A stretch of 64,000 nt of DNA, from the NCBI RefSeq assembly GCF_001570405.1, contig NZ_BBYM01000035.1:1-64000 (forward strand), written 5' to 3'. Shown piece after piece: positions 1 through 8,416 of this stretch. A program made the position numbers and the translations under genes. The notes below the pieces were generated by a model. It was given only the letters and a program-made list of their open reading frames with translations. It was not told the DNA's origin and did not search any database. This stretch comes from Microtetraspora niveoalba (GTDB lineage: Bacteria > Actinomycetota > Actinomycetes > Streptosporangiales > Streptosporangiaceae). The stretch's first letter is position 1. Each line of letters begins with the position of its first letter.

Positions 1-58
1 AGGTGGAAGCGCGGTAACGTGTGGAGCTGACCGGTACTAATAGGCCGAGGACTTGACC
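1..58 (+). rRNA. 23S ribosomal RNA, 3' end (partial)
   Basis: The first ~58 bases carry the conserved terminal segment of bacterial 23S rRNA: the ACCGGTACTAATAGGCCGAG stretch followed by a CTTGACC end. The gene enters from the left edge, so only the 3' terminus is present. The exact end is approximate because processing sites cannot be read from the sequence. Confidence 0.93.
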
Positions 59-146
59 ATAAGGTTTTGCTCGCGTCGACTGTGCGATTCAGAGACTGCA
101 AACAGTCCTGCCTCGTTGAGAGGTGGCTGGTTGTGTGTTTCATAGG

Positions 147-265
147 GTTACGGCGGTTATAGCGGTAGGGAAACACCCGGTTACATTCCGAACCCGGAAG
201 TTAAGCCTTCCAGCGCCGATGGTACTGCACTGGGGACGGTGTGGGAGAGTAGGACGCCGCCGGAC
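147..265 (+). rRNA. rrf: 5S ribosomal RNA
   Basis: A complete 5S gene of about 119 nt. Its ends pair as helix I (GTTACGGCGG against CCGCCGGAC). Internally it has the universal CCGAACCCGGAAGTTAAG-type loop and the GGGAGAGTAGGACG segment. It follows the 23S end by about 90 bases, as in a normal actinobacterial rrn operon. The 23S-5S spacer contains a short GACTG...CAGTC hairpin, probably a processing element. Confidence 0.95.
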
Positions 266-278
266 AATTGTTGGAGTT

Positions 279-306
279 GGGGGTCACCTTTGGGTGGCCC
301 CCTTCT
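279..306 (+). terminator. rrn operon terminator 1
   Basis: GGGGGTCACC (279-288), a 3-base loop, then GGGTGGCCCCC form a stable G/C hairpin 13 bases after the 5S end, followed by a T/C-rich stretch. It is the first of two stacked terminators. Confidence 0.8.
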
Positions 307-337
307 TCGTTTTCTGGGTGTTTGTTGTTGTGTTTGT

Positions 338-363
338 GGGGGTCTTCGGGCCCCCTTTTTTTG
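338..363 (+). terminator. rrn operon terminator 2
   Basis: GGGGGTC - TTCG - GGCCCCC makes a 7-bp stem with one wobble pair and a stable UUCG tetraloop. It is directly followed by seven T residues (356-362). This is a textbook intrinsic terminator closing the rrn operon. Confidence 0.9.
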
Positions 364-478
364 TTGTGTCGGGGGCTCGGGGAGGCCGGCTTCTATCGAG
401 GTGATGGTCGCGGTGGTGGGGTCGGAGCTTGTGGTCTCGGCTGGGGATCCGGGAGTTGCCTGGTCGCGGTGGTGGGGA

Positions 479-979
479 TCAGGGCGTCGGTGGGCCAGGT
501 GCACGCCGGTCGACGCTGTCTGGGACGGCGGCCTTGAGCAGGGGGGTGATTCGGTACGGGATCTGGGTGGAGAGCGCGATCGTCGTGTCCGATCGTTGGA
601 CGGCCGGCGAGGCGAGGATGCGGGCGATGATCTCCTGAAGATGAGGGGTGTTCCGGGCCACCACTCGGCAGAGCAGGTCGGCCTGGCCGCTGGTGCCGTA
701 CACCTCGAGGATCTCGGGGATGACTTCGAGTGCCTCGACGGCTTCGGCGAGCTTGCCCTGGGCGATCTGGAGTGACGCGAAGGCGAGGATCGGGTAGCCG
801 ATCTCCTCGGTCATGACGGTGGGGCCGAAGTCGCCGATGACTCCGCGGGCGGTGAGCTTCTCCAGGCGGGCCTGAACCGTGCCCCGGGCGACGCCGAGCA
901 GGCGTGCCAACTCGGTGAGACCGATCCGAGGGTTGTCACGCATCGTGATCAAGAGCTTGCTGTCCAGCGAATCGAGCAT
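479..979 (-). CDS. Lrp/AsnC family transcriptional regulator
   Basis: About 166 residues. An N-terminal winged helix-turn-helix (residues ~5-60, recognition segment near ARGTVQARLEKL) is followed by an Lrp-type ligand-binding domain (~66-140). The start at 979 (MLDSLDSKLL) matches the usual Lrp N-terminus; an in-frame ATG at 1021 would add 14 residues but has no better ribosome-binding site. It is divergent from the phenylalanine hydroxylase gene 133 bp away. By family precedent it probably senses an aromatic amino acid and controls that gene; this role is inferred from context. The C-terminus is proline-rich and ends near the rrn terminators. Confidence 0.85.
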   Translation of the reverse strand: MLDSLDSKLLITMRDNPRIGLTELARLLGVARGTVQARLEKLTARGVIGDFGPTVMTEEIGYPILAFASLQIAQGKLAEAVEALEVIPEILEVYGTSGQADLLCRVVARNTPHLQEIIARILASPAVQRSDTTIALSTQIPYRITPLLKAAVPDSVDRRAPGPPTP

Positions 980-1111
980 GAAACCGACGCTACGCCCGGA
1001 CTGTGCGATTCGACCAGTCATAAGCCGATAACGATGGCGATATTGAGCGTTTCGCGCACCTGGACTGGTCGCTCTTGCCAGCACAAATCCGATTTGCTGT
1101 CATAACTAAGT

Positions 1112-1996
1112 ATGTTCGAGGAAGCCCAATACTTCGCTCCCGTCGCCAAGCGGGAGGACGGCTCGGTCACCGTGGAACTGGCGTCGAGCCACCCCGGATT
1201 CGCCGACGCGGTCTACCGTGAGCGGCGCAACGCCATCGCGGCCCTGGCACTGGACTACCGGCCGGGCGATCCCATTCCGCACGCGGAGTACACCGAGGAA
1301 GAGCACCAGGTGTGGGCTCTGGTGTCGAGGGAGTTGGCCGCCAAGCATCAGCGGTACGCGATCAGGGAGTTCCTGGACGCCGCGGAACGGCTGGGATTGC
1401 CGAAGGATCGCATTCCCCAGCTCCAGGAGGTCAGCGAACTCCTGCAGCCGCTCACGGGATTCCGCTACATCCCGGCGGCGGGTCTGGTCCCGTTGCGGGA
1501 GTTCTACGGTGTGCTCGCAGACGGGTTCTTCCACTCGACGCAGTACATCAGGCACCATTCGGTGCCGTTCTACACTCCGGAGCCGGACATCATCCATGAG
1601 GTGATCGGCCACGCGAACACGCTGGCGTCGGACCGTTTCGCCGAGCTGTACCGGGTGGCGGGGAGAGCGGCTCGCAGGGTGGAGACCGAGGACGCGCTCC
1701 AGTTCATCTCGAAGGTCTTCTGGTTCACGCTGGAGTTCGGCGTGATGCGTGAGGGCCCGGAGCTGAAGGCGTACGGAGCGGGGATCCTCAGCTCGTACGG
1801 CGAGATCGAGGAGTTCCGGGGCATGGACATCCGGCCGCTTGATCTCAGGGTCATGGGCACGACCCACTACGACATCACGAAATATCAGGATGTGCTCTTC
1901 GAGGCGGCCTCCTTGGACCAGCTCGAAGACGTGGTCGGGTCCTTCTGGGAAAGCTGCGACGACGACAGCATCGCCGCCATCGTCGCCGCGGCCTGA
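1112..1996 (+). CDS. phhA: phenylalanine 4-monooxygenase
   Basis: 294 residues, close to the usual length for bacterial monomeric enzymes. It is a pterin-dependent aromatic amino acid hydroxylase that converts phenylalanine to tyrosine using a tetrahydropterin, non-haem iron and O2 in the cytoplasm. The iron ligands are visible: His162 and His167 in the HEVIGH motif and Glu208 in the FWFTLEFG motif. The family AYGAGILSSYGE segment follows. There is no N-terminal ACT domain, as expected for bacteria. No clear Shine-Dalgarno sequence precedes the ATG; a CATAAC hexamer lies 5 bases upstream, so a very short leader is possible. The divergent Lrp regulator suggests induction by aromatic amino acids. 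Confidence 0.95.
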   Translation: MFEEAQYFAPVAKREDGSVTVELASSHPGFADAVYRERRNAIAALALDYRPGDPIPHAEYTEEEHQVWALVSRELAAKHQRYAIREFLDAAERLGLPKDRIPQLQEVSELLQPLTGFRYIPAAGLVPLREFYGVLADGFFHSTQYIRHHSVPFYTPEPDIIHEVIGHANTLASDRFAELYRVAGRAARRVETEDALQFISKVFWFTLEFGVMREGPELKAYGAGILSSYGEIEEFRGMDIRPLDLRVMGTTHYDITKYQDVLFEAASLDQLEDVVGSFWESCDDDSIAAIVAAA

Positions 1997-2187
1997 CCCT
2001 CCTGCGTCACGGCCTGGTGCCGTGACAGATCGTTCACTGTCGGGCCGCGACGCCGTAGTGCCCGTCGCATGTCCTGCCGAGGTGTCGCAGCAGCCCTGTT
2101 GCCGTCGGGTCGGTACCGGGGCGACGGGTCGGCCGGAGAGCCCCGGCGGGGCGCGGGCTGGTTCGCGCACAGTGCCATGACGCCGGA

Positions 2188-2220
2188 GCGGCCCCTCGGC
2201 ATGGTGTGCTGAGGGGCCGC
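2188..2220. terminator. inverted repeat, candidate terminator downstream of phhA
   Basis: GCGGCCCCTC (2188-2197) pairs perfectly with GAGGGGCCGC (2211-2220); GCA/TGC inside the loop can extend it. It has no T-tract. Its position about 190 bp after phhA fits a transcription end or an mRNA-stabilising hairpin. Confidence 0.45.
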
Positions 2221-2259
2221 CGAAGGCTGGTGCTCTGCCGACGAGGTTGCGCGCCGGCC

Positions 2260-2286
2260 TCCTGCTACGGGACAGCCGTAGCAGGA
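2260..2286. terminator. perfect 11-bp inverted repeat
   Basis: TCCTGCTACGG (2260-2270), the loop GACAG, then CCGTAGCAGGA (2276-2286). It is a perfect 11-bp stem with a 5-base loop and no T-tract. It may be a GC-type terminator for phhA or a structured remnant. Confidence 0.4.
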
Positions 2287-2307
2287 CATCTCAGGCGGGC
2301 AGGCCCT

Positions 2308-2446
2308 GGGCGGGCCGCCGGCAAGTCCTGCCCTGGGTGGGCGCCGACGGTCGGGCGACGCCTCACGCGGGCAGGCCTCTGGGCAGGGCTGGGCGGGCCG
2401 CCGGGAAGTCCTGCCGCGGGTGGGCGCCGACGGTCCGGCGACGCCT
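2308..2446. repeat. 56-bp direct repeat, two copies
   Basis: Copy 1 is 2308-2363 and copy 2 is 2391-2446, 83 bp apart, with only four mismatches over 56 positions. Both begin GGGCGGGCCGCCGG and end GGCGACGCCT. They lie wholly between genes. Confidence 0.75.
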
Positions 2447-2481
2447 GGCACCGGCTGCCGGCGCGGCCCGCCTGTACCTCA

Positions 2482-2509
2482 GCCGCTCGGCGCGGTCGCG
2501 CCGAGCGGC
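2482..2509 (-). terminator. terminator of the phosphodiester glycosidase gene
   Basis: GCCGCTCGGCGCG (2482-2494) pairs perfectly with CGCGCCGAGCGGC (2497-2509), a 13-bp arm match abutting the stop codon of the minus-strand gene at 2511. No T-run follows, which is common in high-GC actinomycetes. Confidence 0.65.
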
Positions 2510-2510
2510 C

Positions 2511-3989
2511 CTACCTGGGCAGGACGAGCAGGGAGTCGCCGACGCCGCGCTCGACGCCGTCGGAGGGACGGTTGACGACCTTCTTGCCGATCACCATGAC
2601 GCTGGAGCCGCCGCCGTCGAGGTTGATGGCGTCCCTGGCGCCGAGCCAGCGCATGATCTGCGCGGCTTCGATGAAGGACGCGCCGACCGTCTTGCCGGGG
2701 TCCCGGCCGTCGACCACGGCGAGGATCAGCTTTCCGGACGCGGTCACTCCGGCGAGGGTGCGCGGGTGACGGCGCAGGATCATGTTGACGTTCGCCATGC
2801 CGTCCCGCTGCGCGGTGATCGCGGTCTGACCGCCGCGGACCAACCCGATCGCGCCCGCGACGATGCTGGTGTCCGGGGTCAGCGGAATGGTCCTCTTGGT
2901 CCGCAGGTCGGTGACGGTGGTCTTCACCTGGATGGTCGTGCCCTCCGTCGCGTACTCCCACAGCCACTCGGCGGCGGCGCCGACACCGTGCAGGACGCGG
3001 GTGCCGCGCGTGACGGCCGCGCCCGGGGAGCGCACCGCGATGACCTTGCCCGAGGCGTCGAGCACGGCTTCGGCGCCGTCGTTCTTGGGAGTCTTGGCGC
3101 CGAACTCCTCGGTGTACATGACCAGCTCGTCGGGCTTGGCCACCCGGTTCACACCGGCGACGACGGCCTTGCCGCCTCCGTCGGTGGTCGCGACCACGCT
3201 GGAGGACAGTTCGGTGATGCGAGCCGTACGGCCCTTGAGGACGAGGCCGATACGGCCGGGGACGGCCTCGCTGAGCAGCTTGCCGCCGACGACGGAGAGG
3301 CCGGTGGGGTCGCCGCGCAGGTTCTTGAGAGTGTGGATGTCGAAGAACCCGCCGTTGACCGCGATCATCGCCCCGGCGGCCTTGGCCATCGAGGAGACCG
3401 TCTCGCGCTTGGCGACGCTGGTGCCGAGGGAGGATCGGAAGGACCCACGGAAGGAACGCGGGTCGATCGTGACGACACGCATCGACCACGGGCCCGAGGT
3501 CTGGAAGCCGTCGTCGCCGGTGTAGTCGACCTTGGAGCTGATGCCGGCCTTCTTGAGCTCCTTCACGACCTTGGCGGCCTCGTCCTTGTCCTTCAGCGAC
3601 CAGGAGCCGACGCGGACCATCCAGAAGTCGGCGGCGGGGAAGTCGGCGACGGCCGGCCGCGTGAACTTCACGATCATGGGCGTCATGCCGGCGTCCTGGA
3701 CGGCGAGCGCCTGCGTCTGCGCGGTGGCCTCGGTCATGAAGTCCTTGCCGCCGGCGATGACACTGACCGTGTAACCGTCCTTCGAGGTGCCGTGCTTCAC
3801 CGTGAAGTAGTCGATGCCGGGGGCGAGGGACTTGTGCGCCGACTTGGGGATGCCGGGCTGACCGAGGGGGAACGCGGTCGTGGGCAGGCCGGTGACCGGA
3901 GCGGCGGCGGCGCTGGACGTGGTCATCCCGACAACCGTCGGCATCCCGACGACCAGGGCGGCGGCGCCGGCGATCAGGCGGCGTTTCAT
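2511..3989 (-). CDS. secreted phosphodiester glycosidase (NAGPA-domain) protein
   Basis: 492 residues from the ATG at 3989, chosen because GGGAGAG lies 8 bases upstream and the N-terminus (MKRRLIAGAA...) is a clear signal peptide ending in an AAAA-type cleavage site near residue 30. A SPOR-like segment (~115-160) binds peptidoglycan in other families. The C-terminal half is a phosphodiester glycosidase (NAGPA/DUF2233) domain with NGGFFD (212-217) and LDGGGSS (457-463). Relatives remove blocking GlcNAc groups or act on wall glycans; the substrate here is unknown. It is expected to act outside the membrane. The neighbouring small gene is on the same strand 155 bp upstream. Confidence 0.82.
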   Translation of the reverse strand: MKRRLIAGAAALVVGMPTVVGMTTSSAAAAPVTGLPTTAFPLGQPGIPKSAHKSLAPGIDYFTVKHGTSKDGYTVSVIAGGKDFMTEATAQTQALAVQDAGMTPMIVKFTRPAVADFPAADFWMVRVGSWSLKDKDEAAKVVKELKKAGISSKVDYTGDDGFQTSGPWSMRVVTIDPRSFRGSFRSSLGTSVAKRETVSSMAKAAGAMIAVNGGFFDIHTLKNLRGDPTGLSVVGGKLLSEAVPGRIGLVLKGRTARITELSSSVVATTDGGGKAVVAGVNRVAKPDELVMYTEEFGAKTPKNDGAEAVLDASGKVIAVRSPGAAVTRGTRVLHGVGAAAEWLWEYATEGTTIQVKTTVTDLRTKRTIPLTPDTSIVAGAIGLVRGGQTAITAQRDGMANVNMILRRHPRTLAGVTASGKLILAVVDGRDPGKTVGASFIEAAQIMRWLGARDAINLDGGGSSVMVIGKKVVNRPSDGVERGVGDSLLVLPR

Positions 3990-4144
3990 TGCGTGTCTCT
4001 CCCGTTCATGGTCTGTGAAATGACCATGGTGGCGAGAAAGGCAATGCAACGGGAGCGAAATCCGCCAAATGAGCGAAAATGTGGCGAGATTCGCACCGGA
4101 AAATTCCGGCAATTGCGACATTTGCCCTTAAATGGGATTAGTCG

Positions 4145-4363
4145 CTAAGGGTGTCGGGAGTCTATTTCGCGGGCCCGCTGCATGAACTCCTGGGCCGACC
4201 GGGCCTCGACGTAGACGAGCGCGCCGTCGCGGCGACGGGAGAGCCCCCAGTAGTGCGAGGTGGACTTGCCCCACCAGATCGTCCACCGCGGGAAGCGGGC
4301 GGACAGGGCGCGGACCACGGTGTCCGGGTTGATCTCGGGTTCGCTGGTCGTCTGCGTCTGCAT
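4145..4363 (-). CDS. small conserved actinobacterial protein, function unknown
   Basis: About 72 residues from the ATG at 4363 (GGGGTG lies 8 bases upstream); ATGs at 4390 and 4402 are alternatives. The product is tryptophan-rich and basic: a conserved-looking core RWTIWWGKSTSHYWGLSR is followed by a short beta/alpha tail (LVYVEARSAQEF). The pattern resembles short proteins common in actinomycete genomes with no assigned role. It has no signal peptide or membrane segment. It lies between the glycosidase gene and the cupin operon, but nothing ties it to either. Confidence 0.6.
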   Translation of the reverse strand: MQTQTTSEPEINPDTVVRALSARFPRWTIWWGKSTSHYWGLSRRRDGALVYVEARSAQEFMQRAREIDSRHP

Positions 4364-4468
4364 CGTCTGCACCCCATGAGGAAACCACATCGCACCGTAC
4401 ACGCCGCCCTACGGAGCGTGGCCGGTGCGATAGGTCTTACACCAGGGTGGGAAAACCGCACCCGGGAG

Positions 4469-4816
4469 TCAGGATCGGGAGTGGTAGACCTTCCGGAGCG
4501 TCTCGTGGACCGTCCAGGTCGTCTTGGCGCCCTCGGCGAGCAGGCAGACGTCGCCCGGCCCGACCTCGACGGTCGCCCCGCCCTCGACCTCGATCGTCGC
4601 GCGACCGGTGAGCACGACGAAGATCTCGTCGGTCTCGACGTCGGTGACCACGCCCGGCGTGATCTCCCACACGCCCCGGCCCGGGCTGAGCTGCGCCAGC
4701 GCCACGCGCGGGTTCCCGGAGACGATCTCGCCCGGGTCCAGGTCGTACGGCTCCAGCTCCACGTCGGCGACGGGGAGGACGATGGCCCCTGCGGCGGCCA
4801 GGTTGTCGGAGATCAT
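4469..4816 (-). CDS. cupin-domain protein
   Basis: 115 residues forming a single cupin barrel. The central part (TDEIFVVLTGRATIEVEGG, then VEVGPGDVCLLAEGAKTTW) matches the cupin_3/EutQ-like group. The ATG overlaps the upstream peptidase stop in an ATGA arrangement, so the two are translationally coupled. Relatives include ureidoglycine aminohydrolases and small metal-binding cupins of amino-acid and purine catabolism. The usual two-histidine metal motif is not obvious, so the catalytic role is uncertain. It is the last gene of the pucR-peptidase-cupin operon. Confidence 0.8.
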   Translation of the reverse strand: MISDNLAAAGAIVLPVADVELEPYDLDPGEIVSGNPRVALAQLSPGRGVWEITPGVVTDVETDEIFVVLTGRATIEVEGGATVEVGPGDVCLLAEGAKTTWTVHETLRKVYHSRS

Positions 4817-5871
4817 GTGGTCAGCACCTTTGCCAGAGTGGCCCCATCGAGGCCGGTAACAGTGAGATCGTCGGCTCCGGTCATGGTCTCGGCCATGACC
4901 AGCGCGTTGACGATGGCTTCCTCGGTCGCCTCGATGACGGCGTAGAACAACGGGTCGATGTGCTCGTCGGAGAGCACGGTCACCTGGTACGTGCGCGGGG
5001 TGGCCGAGTCCAGCGCGGCCGAGGGGATGTTCCTGTTGCCGGTGGAGAAGCACAGGAAGCCGTCGCCGCTGAAGTTCTCGCCCGCGCCGCCGGTCCTGGC
5101 GACGCCGAGCCCGGCCCGCTGCGCGAGCCGCCTGCACTGGTGGGGGAGGAGCGGCGCGTCGGTCGCCACGATCCCGATGATCGAGCCGGCGCCCTCGTGG
5201 GCCACCGGCTCGGCGGGCAGCCGCTCGCCGACGTTGACCCCGTTGACCGTCAGCCGGTCCCTCCTGCCGTGGTTGGCCTGGACGAGGACGCCGACCGTGT
5301 AGCCGTCGACGACACGTGAGGCAGTGCCGATGCCGCCCTTGAAACCGTGGCAGATCATGCCGGTGCCGCCGCCGACCGAACCCTCGGCCACCGGGCCGTC
5401 ACCGGCCTCGCGGTACGCCTGGTGGACGTGCTCACGCCGGACATGCTGGCCGCTGACGTCGTTGAGGCGGCCGTCCCAGGTCTCGCCCACGACCGGCAGC
5501 GACCACGCCTGCCTGCCGGTGCCGATCTCGAGCTCCACCAGCGCGTCCCTGACCACGCCCACCGAGGCGGTGTTGGTCAGGGCGATCGGGGAGGTGAGCA
5601 CCCCGAACTCCTCCAGGGCGGCCATGCCCGTGATCTCGCCGCAGCCGTTGAGCCAGTGGAGCCCGGCGTACAGCGGCTCGTCGAAGGTCGACCCCTCGTG
5701 GGGGAGGATGACCGTCACTCCCGTGCGGACCGGGCCCTGACCCGTGACCCGGGGACCCTCGCCGCTGATCAGCGTGGTGTGGCCGACGCGCACTCCGGCG
5801 ACGTCGGTGATGGCGTTGTGCGGTCCGGGCGTTCCCGTGCCGATGACGATGCCGTGCTCGCGAGCCCTCAT
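4813..5871 (-). CDS. P1 family peptidase (DmpA/BapA-like aminopeptidase)
   Basis: 352 residues. This N-terminal-nucleophile-like family self-cleaves before a serine, then removes N-terminal residues; some members release beta-amino acids such as beta-alanine. Family landmarks are TNTASVGVVRDAL (~100-111), GGGTGMICHGFKGGIGTASR (~167-186) and the G229-S230 pair in EGAGSIIGIVATDAPLLPHQ, where autocleavage is expected. The start at 5871 is supported by GGAGGG upstream and by the family N-terminus. It overlaps the preceding pucR stop by 4 bp and the following cupin start by 4 bp. No signal peptide is seen, so it acts in the cytoplasm. Confidence 0.9.
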   Translation of the reverse strand: MRAREHGIVIGTGTPGPHNAITDVAGVRVGHTTLISGEGPRVTGQGPVRTGVTVILPHEGSTFDEPLYAGLHWLNGCGEITGMAALEEFGVLTSPIALTNTASVGVVRDALVELEIGTGRQAWSLPVVGETWDGRLNDVSGQHVRREHVHQAYREAGDGPVAEGSVGGGTGMICHGFKGGIGTASRVVDGYTVGVLVQANHGRRDRLTVNGVNVGERLPAEPVAHEGAGSIIGIVATDAPLLPHQCRRLAQRAGLGVARTGGAGENFSGDGFLCFSTGNRNIPSAALDSATPRTYQVTVLSDEHIDPLFYAVIEATEEAIVNALVMAETMTGADDLTVTGLDGATLAKVLTT

Positions 5872-7484
5872 CGGGCCTCCCTCCGGAAGGATTCCAAGGC
5901 AAGCAGTGCCACATGGAGTGACAGGCACGATTCAACATCGTCCAGGTCGGTGTCCAGTACACGTTCGAGCCGCCGCAGCCGGTCGTAGAACGCCGGCCGG
6001 GACAGGTGGGCCTTCTGGGCGGCGACGGCCTTGTTGCGTCCGGCGTCCAGGTAGATCCGCAGGATGCGGGTCAGATCGCCGTTGCGCTGCGCGTCGTGGG
6101 CCAGCAGCGTGCCCAGCTCGCGCTCGGCGAACGTCTGCATCCGGGAGTCGTCTCGCAGCAGGTGGAGCAGGCCGCGCAGCCGCAGGTCGGGCAGGCGGTA
6201 GAAGGCCCGTCCGTCGGGCTGGCGCACCGCCACGTCCGCCACCTGCTCGGCCTCCAGGAAGCTGCGTCGTACGTCCCTGATGGACTCGACGACCGAGCCG
6301 GCGGCGAGGACGAAGGTGCCGGTGTAGGAGGTGCGGAGCCGGTCGGCGAGCGCGTTGAGCGCGGCCTCGGCCGTCAGGCGAGGGGGCAGCGGGATCAGCA
6401 GGCCGACGTGGTTCTGGTCGAGCGTGCCGACCAGGGCGGGCAGCTTGGCGTCGCGGCACGCGGCCGCGCCCGCCTCGGCCAGCTCGCCGAGCTGGGCCTG
6501 CTCGCCCAGCGCGGTGTCGGTGGGGCCGGTGAGCCGGATGACCGCGCTGACCAGCTTGCGGCCGGTGAGCGGCACACCGACGGCCCGGGCCCGGGCGGCC
6601 GCCTCCTCCGGGTCGGCGTACGCGTGGGTCAGGATGCCGGTGATGATCGTCCCGTGCGCCTGGCGTTCCAGGGACTCCTGGTGGCGTTCGAGCAGGCGGC
6701 TGAGCGCGAGGGTGGTGGCGGCCCGCTCGGCGAGCACGATGTCGCGGGGGCTGGGCTCGCCGTCGCAGAGGAGGATCAGCCGGCCCCAGTCCTGCCCCCG
6801 GGCGCCGACCATGGTGATCAGCCATCCGGAGGCCGCGTCGTACGCGGTGCGCTCGTCTGGGGAGACCGCGCGGGAGCGGGTCTCCCAGCTCGCCAGCAGC
6901 GTCCCGGTGTCGCGACCTGCGGTGTCGCAGGCGAGCACCTGGTGGGCGAGGTTCTCCAGCAGGACCGGACGGCCGGAGAAGCGGGCGACCTGGCCGAGCA
7001 CCTCGGCCGGGGACGCGCCCTCGACCGACAGCTCGGTGAACACCTCGTGCAACTGCTCGGACGCCCGCAGCTCCTGGAGCTGGATGTCGATGATCCGGGC
7101 GTGCACGGACTCGGTGATCTGCACGAACGGCGTCTCGCGGGCCAGCACGATCAGGGGCAGGCCGTGCTCCTCCGCGGCCTTGACGACCAGGCGGGGCAGC
7201 TCGCGCACGAACTTGCGCCCCAGCTCGACCACGAGGCCGGAGGCGCCGACCTCGGCGAGGTCGGCGATGTAGTCGGCGAGCTTGTCGGGCTCGTCGGGCA
7301 GGGCCACTCCCGTCGTGAGCACCAGCTCGCCGCCGCGCAGCATGTTGGCGATGTCGCTGATCTCGCCGACGTGGACCCAGCGCACGCGGGTGTCCAGCCG
7401 GTCCGCGCCGGCGACCACCCGGGGGTTGCCACGCCGGACGGCGTCCAGCGCGAGAACGTCGGCGACCGTCGGTAGCATGCCCAT
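5868..7484 (-). CDS. PucR family transcriptional regulator
   Basis: 538 residues. The N-terminal PucR domain (~8-130) contains VRWVHVGEISD and GGELVLTTG. A central GGDEF-like/CdaR region follows, then the C-terminal helix-turn-helix (~475-530: NKAVAAQKAHLSRPAFYDRLRRLE). Two ATGs (7484, 7478) are possible. It heads a tightly overlapping operon with the P1 peptidase and cupin genes. The motif TCAATATGTAA lies 13 bp before its start and recurs upstream of the aminotransferase operon at 10214, suggesting autoregulation and control of that operon. PucR proteins usually activate nitrogen-compound catabolism; the effector here is unknown. Confidence 0.9.
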   Translation of the reverse strand: MGMLPTVADVLALDAVRRGNPRVVAGADRLDTRVRWVHVGEISDIANMLRGGELVLTTGVALPDEPDKLADYIADLAEVGASGLVVELGRKFVRELPRLVVKAAEEHGLPLIVLARETPFVQITESVHARIIDIQLQELRASEQLHEVFTELSVEGASPAEVLGQVARFSGRPVLLENLAHQVLACDTAGRDTGTLLASWETRSRAVSPDERTAYDAASGWLITMVGARGQDWGRLILLCDGEPSPRDIVLAERAATTLALSRLLERHQESLERQAHGTIITGILTHAYADPEEAAARARAVGVPLTGRKLVSAVIRLTGPTDTALGEQAQLGELAEAGAAACRDAKLPALVGTLDQNHVGLLIPLPPRLTAEAALNALADRLRTSYTGTFVLAAGSVVESIRDVRRSFLEAEQVADVAVRQPDGRAFYRLPDLRLRGLLHLLRDDSRMQTFAERELGTLLAHDAQRNGDLTRILRIYLDAGRNKAVAAQKAHLSRPAFYDRLRRLERVLDTDLDDVESCLSLHVALLALESFRREAR

Positions 7485-7496
7485 GAGGCTACCTGA

Positions 7497-7507
7497 TCAA
7501 TATGTAA
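7497..7507. promoter_or_regulatory. candidate PucR operator, copy 1
   Basis: TCAATATGTAA, immediately upstream of the pucR start at 7484. The identical 11-mer is at 10134-10144 in front of the aminotransferase operon. Such an AT-rich match is unexpected by chance in this GC-rich DNA. Confidence 0.5.
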
Positions 7508-7580
7508 AGTCGATGCGGGCGAGCCTGACAGGATGAAGCAGCACGTGAGGCGGCGCCGTGAGGGGCGGCCCGCCCTGACC

Positions 7581-8405
7581 TCATCTTCTGCCGGTCCCGG
7601 GTACGGGTCTCTCCGCGTCGCTGTCCGTGTCCCTGCCCGTGTCTCGGTCCGCGTCTCTCGCCGTGTCCGTCGTCATCCCGGGCCCGGCTCCGGGCAGGCG
7701 CGCGTCCAGGCCGTCGAGCAGCGCGACCAGGCCGTAGTCGAAGGCGATCTGCCGCGCGACCAGGGGATCGAGGCCGCCCGCGGTGTAGTCCTTGTAGCGT
7801 TCGAGCAGGTCGGGGTATCCGGCGGCCACACCCTCGATCGCCGGGAGCATCTCCTTCTGGGCCTCGCACGGGGACTCGCCCGCACGGTTCAGCAGTCCGC
7901 GCCACGCCGCCTCCGGCACGGCGGCGCCGAGCGTGTACGCGATGACGGCGCCGACGGCGAAGTCGATGTCGATGCCCTGGAACCCGGCCTCCTTGCACGC
8001 CCTGACCAGCCGGTCCGACATCACCAGCGCGTTCGGCCCGATGCTCGGCAACACTCCGATGAGCCCGACGCACCACGGGTGCGCGAGGATCGCGCCGCGC
8101 AGGCCCCACGCGACGGACCCGGCGGTTTCGCGCCAGCTCGCCCCGACGGGGGAGCGCACCTCTCGGTAGACCTCGTCCATGGCGAGTTCGAGCAGCTCGT
8201 CCTTGTTGGCGACGTGCCAGTAGAGGCTGGTCGCCCCCGCGCCGAGGCGTGCGCCGAGCTTGCGCATGCTGAGCGCGTCGATCCCCTCCGCGTCGAGCAG
8301 TTCGAGGGCGGCCCGGACGATCTGGTCGCGGTTGAGCCCTTGCCCGCGCCGCCCCCGGGGTTCGCGGGTCCAGACGGAGGTGAAGGGCTTGGCCGGCATC
8401 GTCAC
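7581..8405 (-). CDS. TetR family repressor of the adjacent MFS gene
   Basis: 274 residues from a GTG at 8405, supported by GAGGGA 7 bases upstream (an ATG lies two codons later). The helix-turn-helix is at ~25-70 (MRKLGARLGAGATSLYWHVANKDELLELA). The rest matches the tetracycline-repressor-like C-terminal domain (TetR_C_1). The last ~30 residues are a hydrophilic Asp/Arg/Thr-rich tail that is probably disordered. It is divergent from a DHA2 drug exporter across a 79-bp spacer holding three related operator-like sequences, the classical layout of a drug-responsive efflux switch. Confidence 0.9.
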   Translation of the reverse strand: MTMPAKPFTSVWTREPRGRRGQGLNRDQIVRAALELLDAEGIDALSMRKLGARLGAGATSLYWHVANKDELLELAMDEVYREVRSPVGASWRETAGSVAWGLRGAILAHPWCVGLIGVLPSIGPNALVMSDRLVRACKEAGFQGIDIDFAVGAVIAYTLGAAVPEAAWRGLLNRAGESPCEAQKEMLPAIEGVAAGYPDLLERYKDYTAGGLDPLVARQIAFDYGLVALLDGLDARLPGAGPGMTTDTARDADRDTGRDTDSDAERPVPGTGRR

Positions 8406-8416
8406 AGGATATTCCC

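Larger units (their letters stand above)
1997..2510. other. non-coding gap with hairpins and direct repeats
   Basis: Over 500 bp without a credible gene. It contains three strong inverted repeats and a 56-bp direct repeat (listed separately). Open frames here show no family resemblance and run opposite to or across the repeats, so I treat them as chance. The gap separates the phhA stop from the stop of a convergent gene. Confidence 0.6.

Noticed and set aside
2247-4148. 633-codon plus frame
   Set aside because: Antisense to the phosphodiester glycosidase and running through the hairpin-rich gap; composition is that of a shadow frame.
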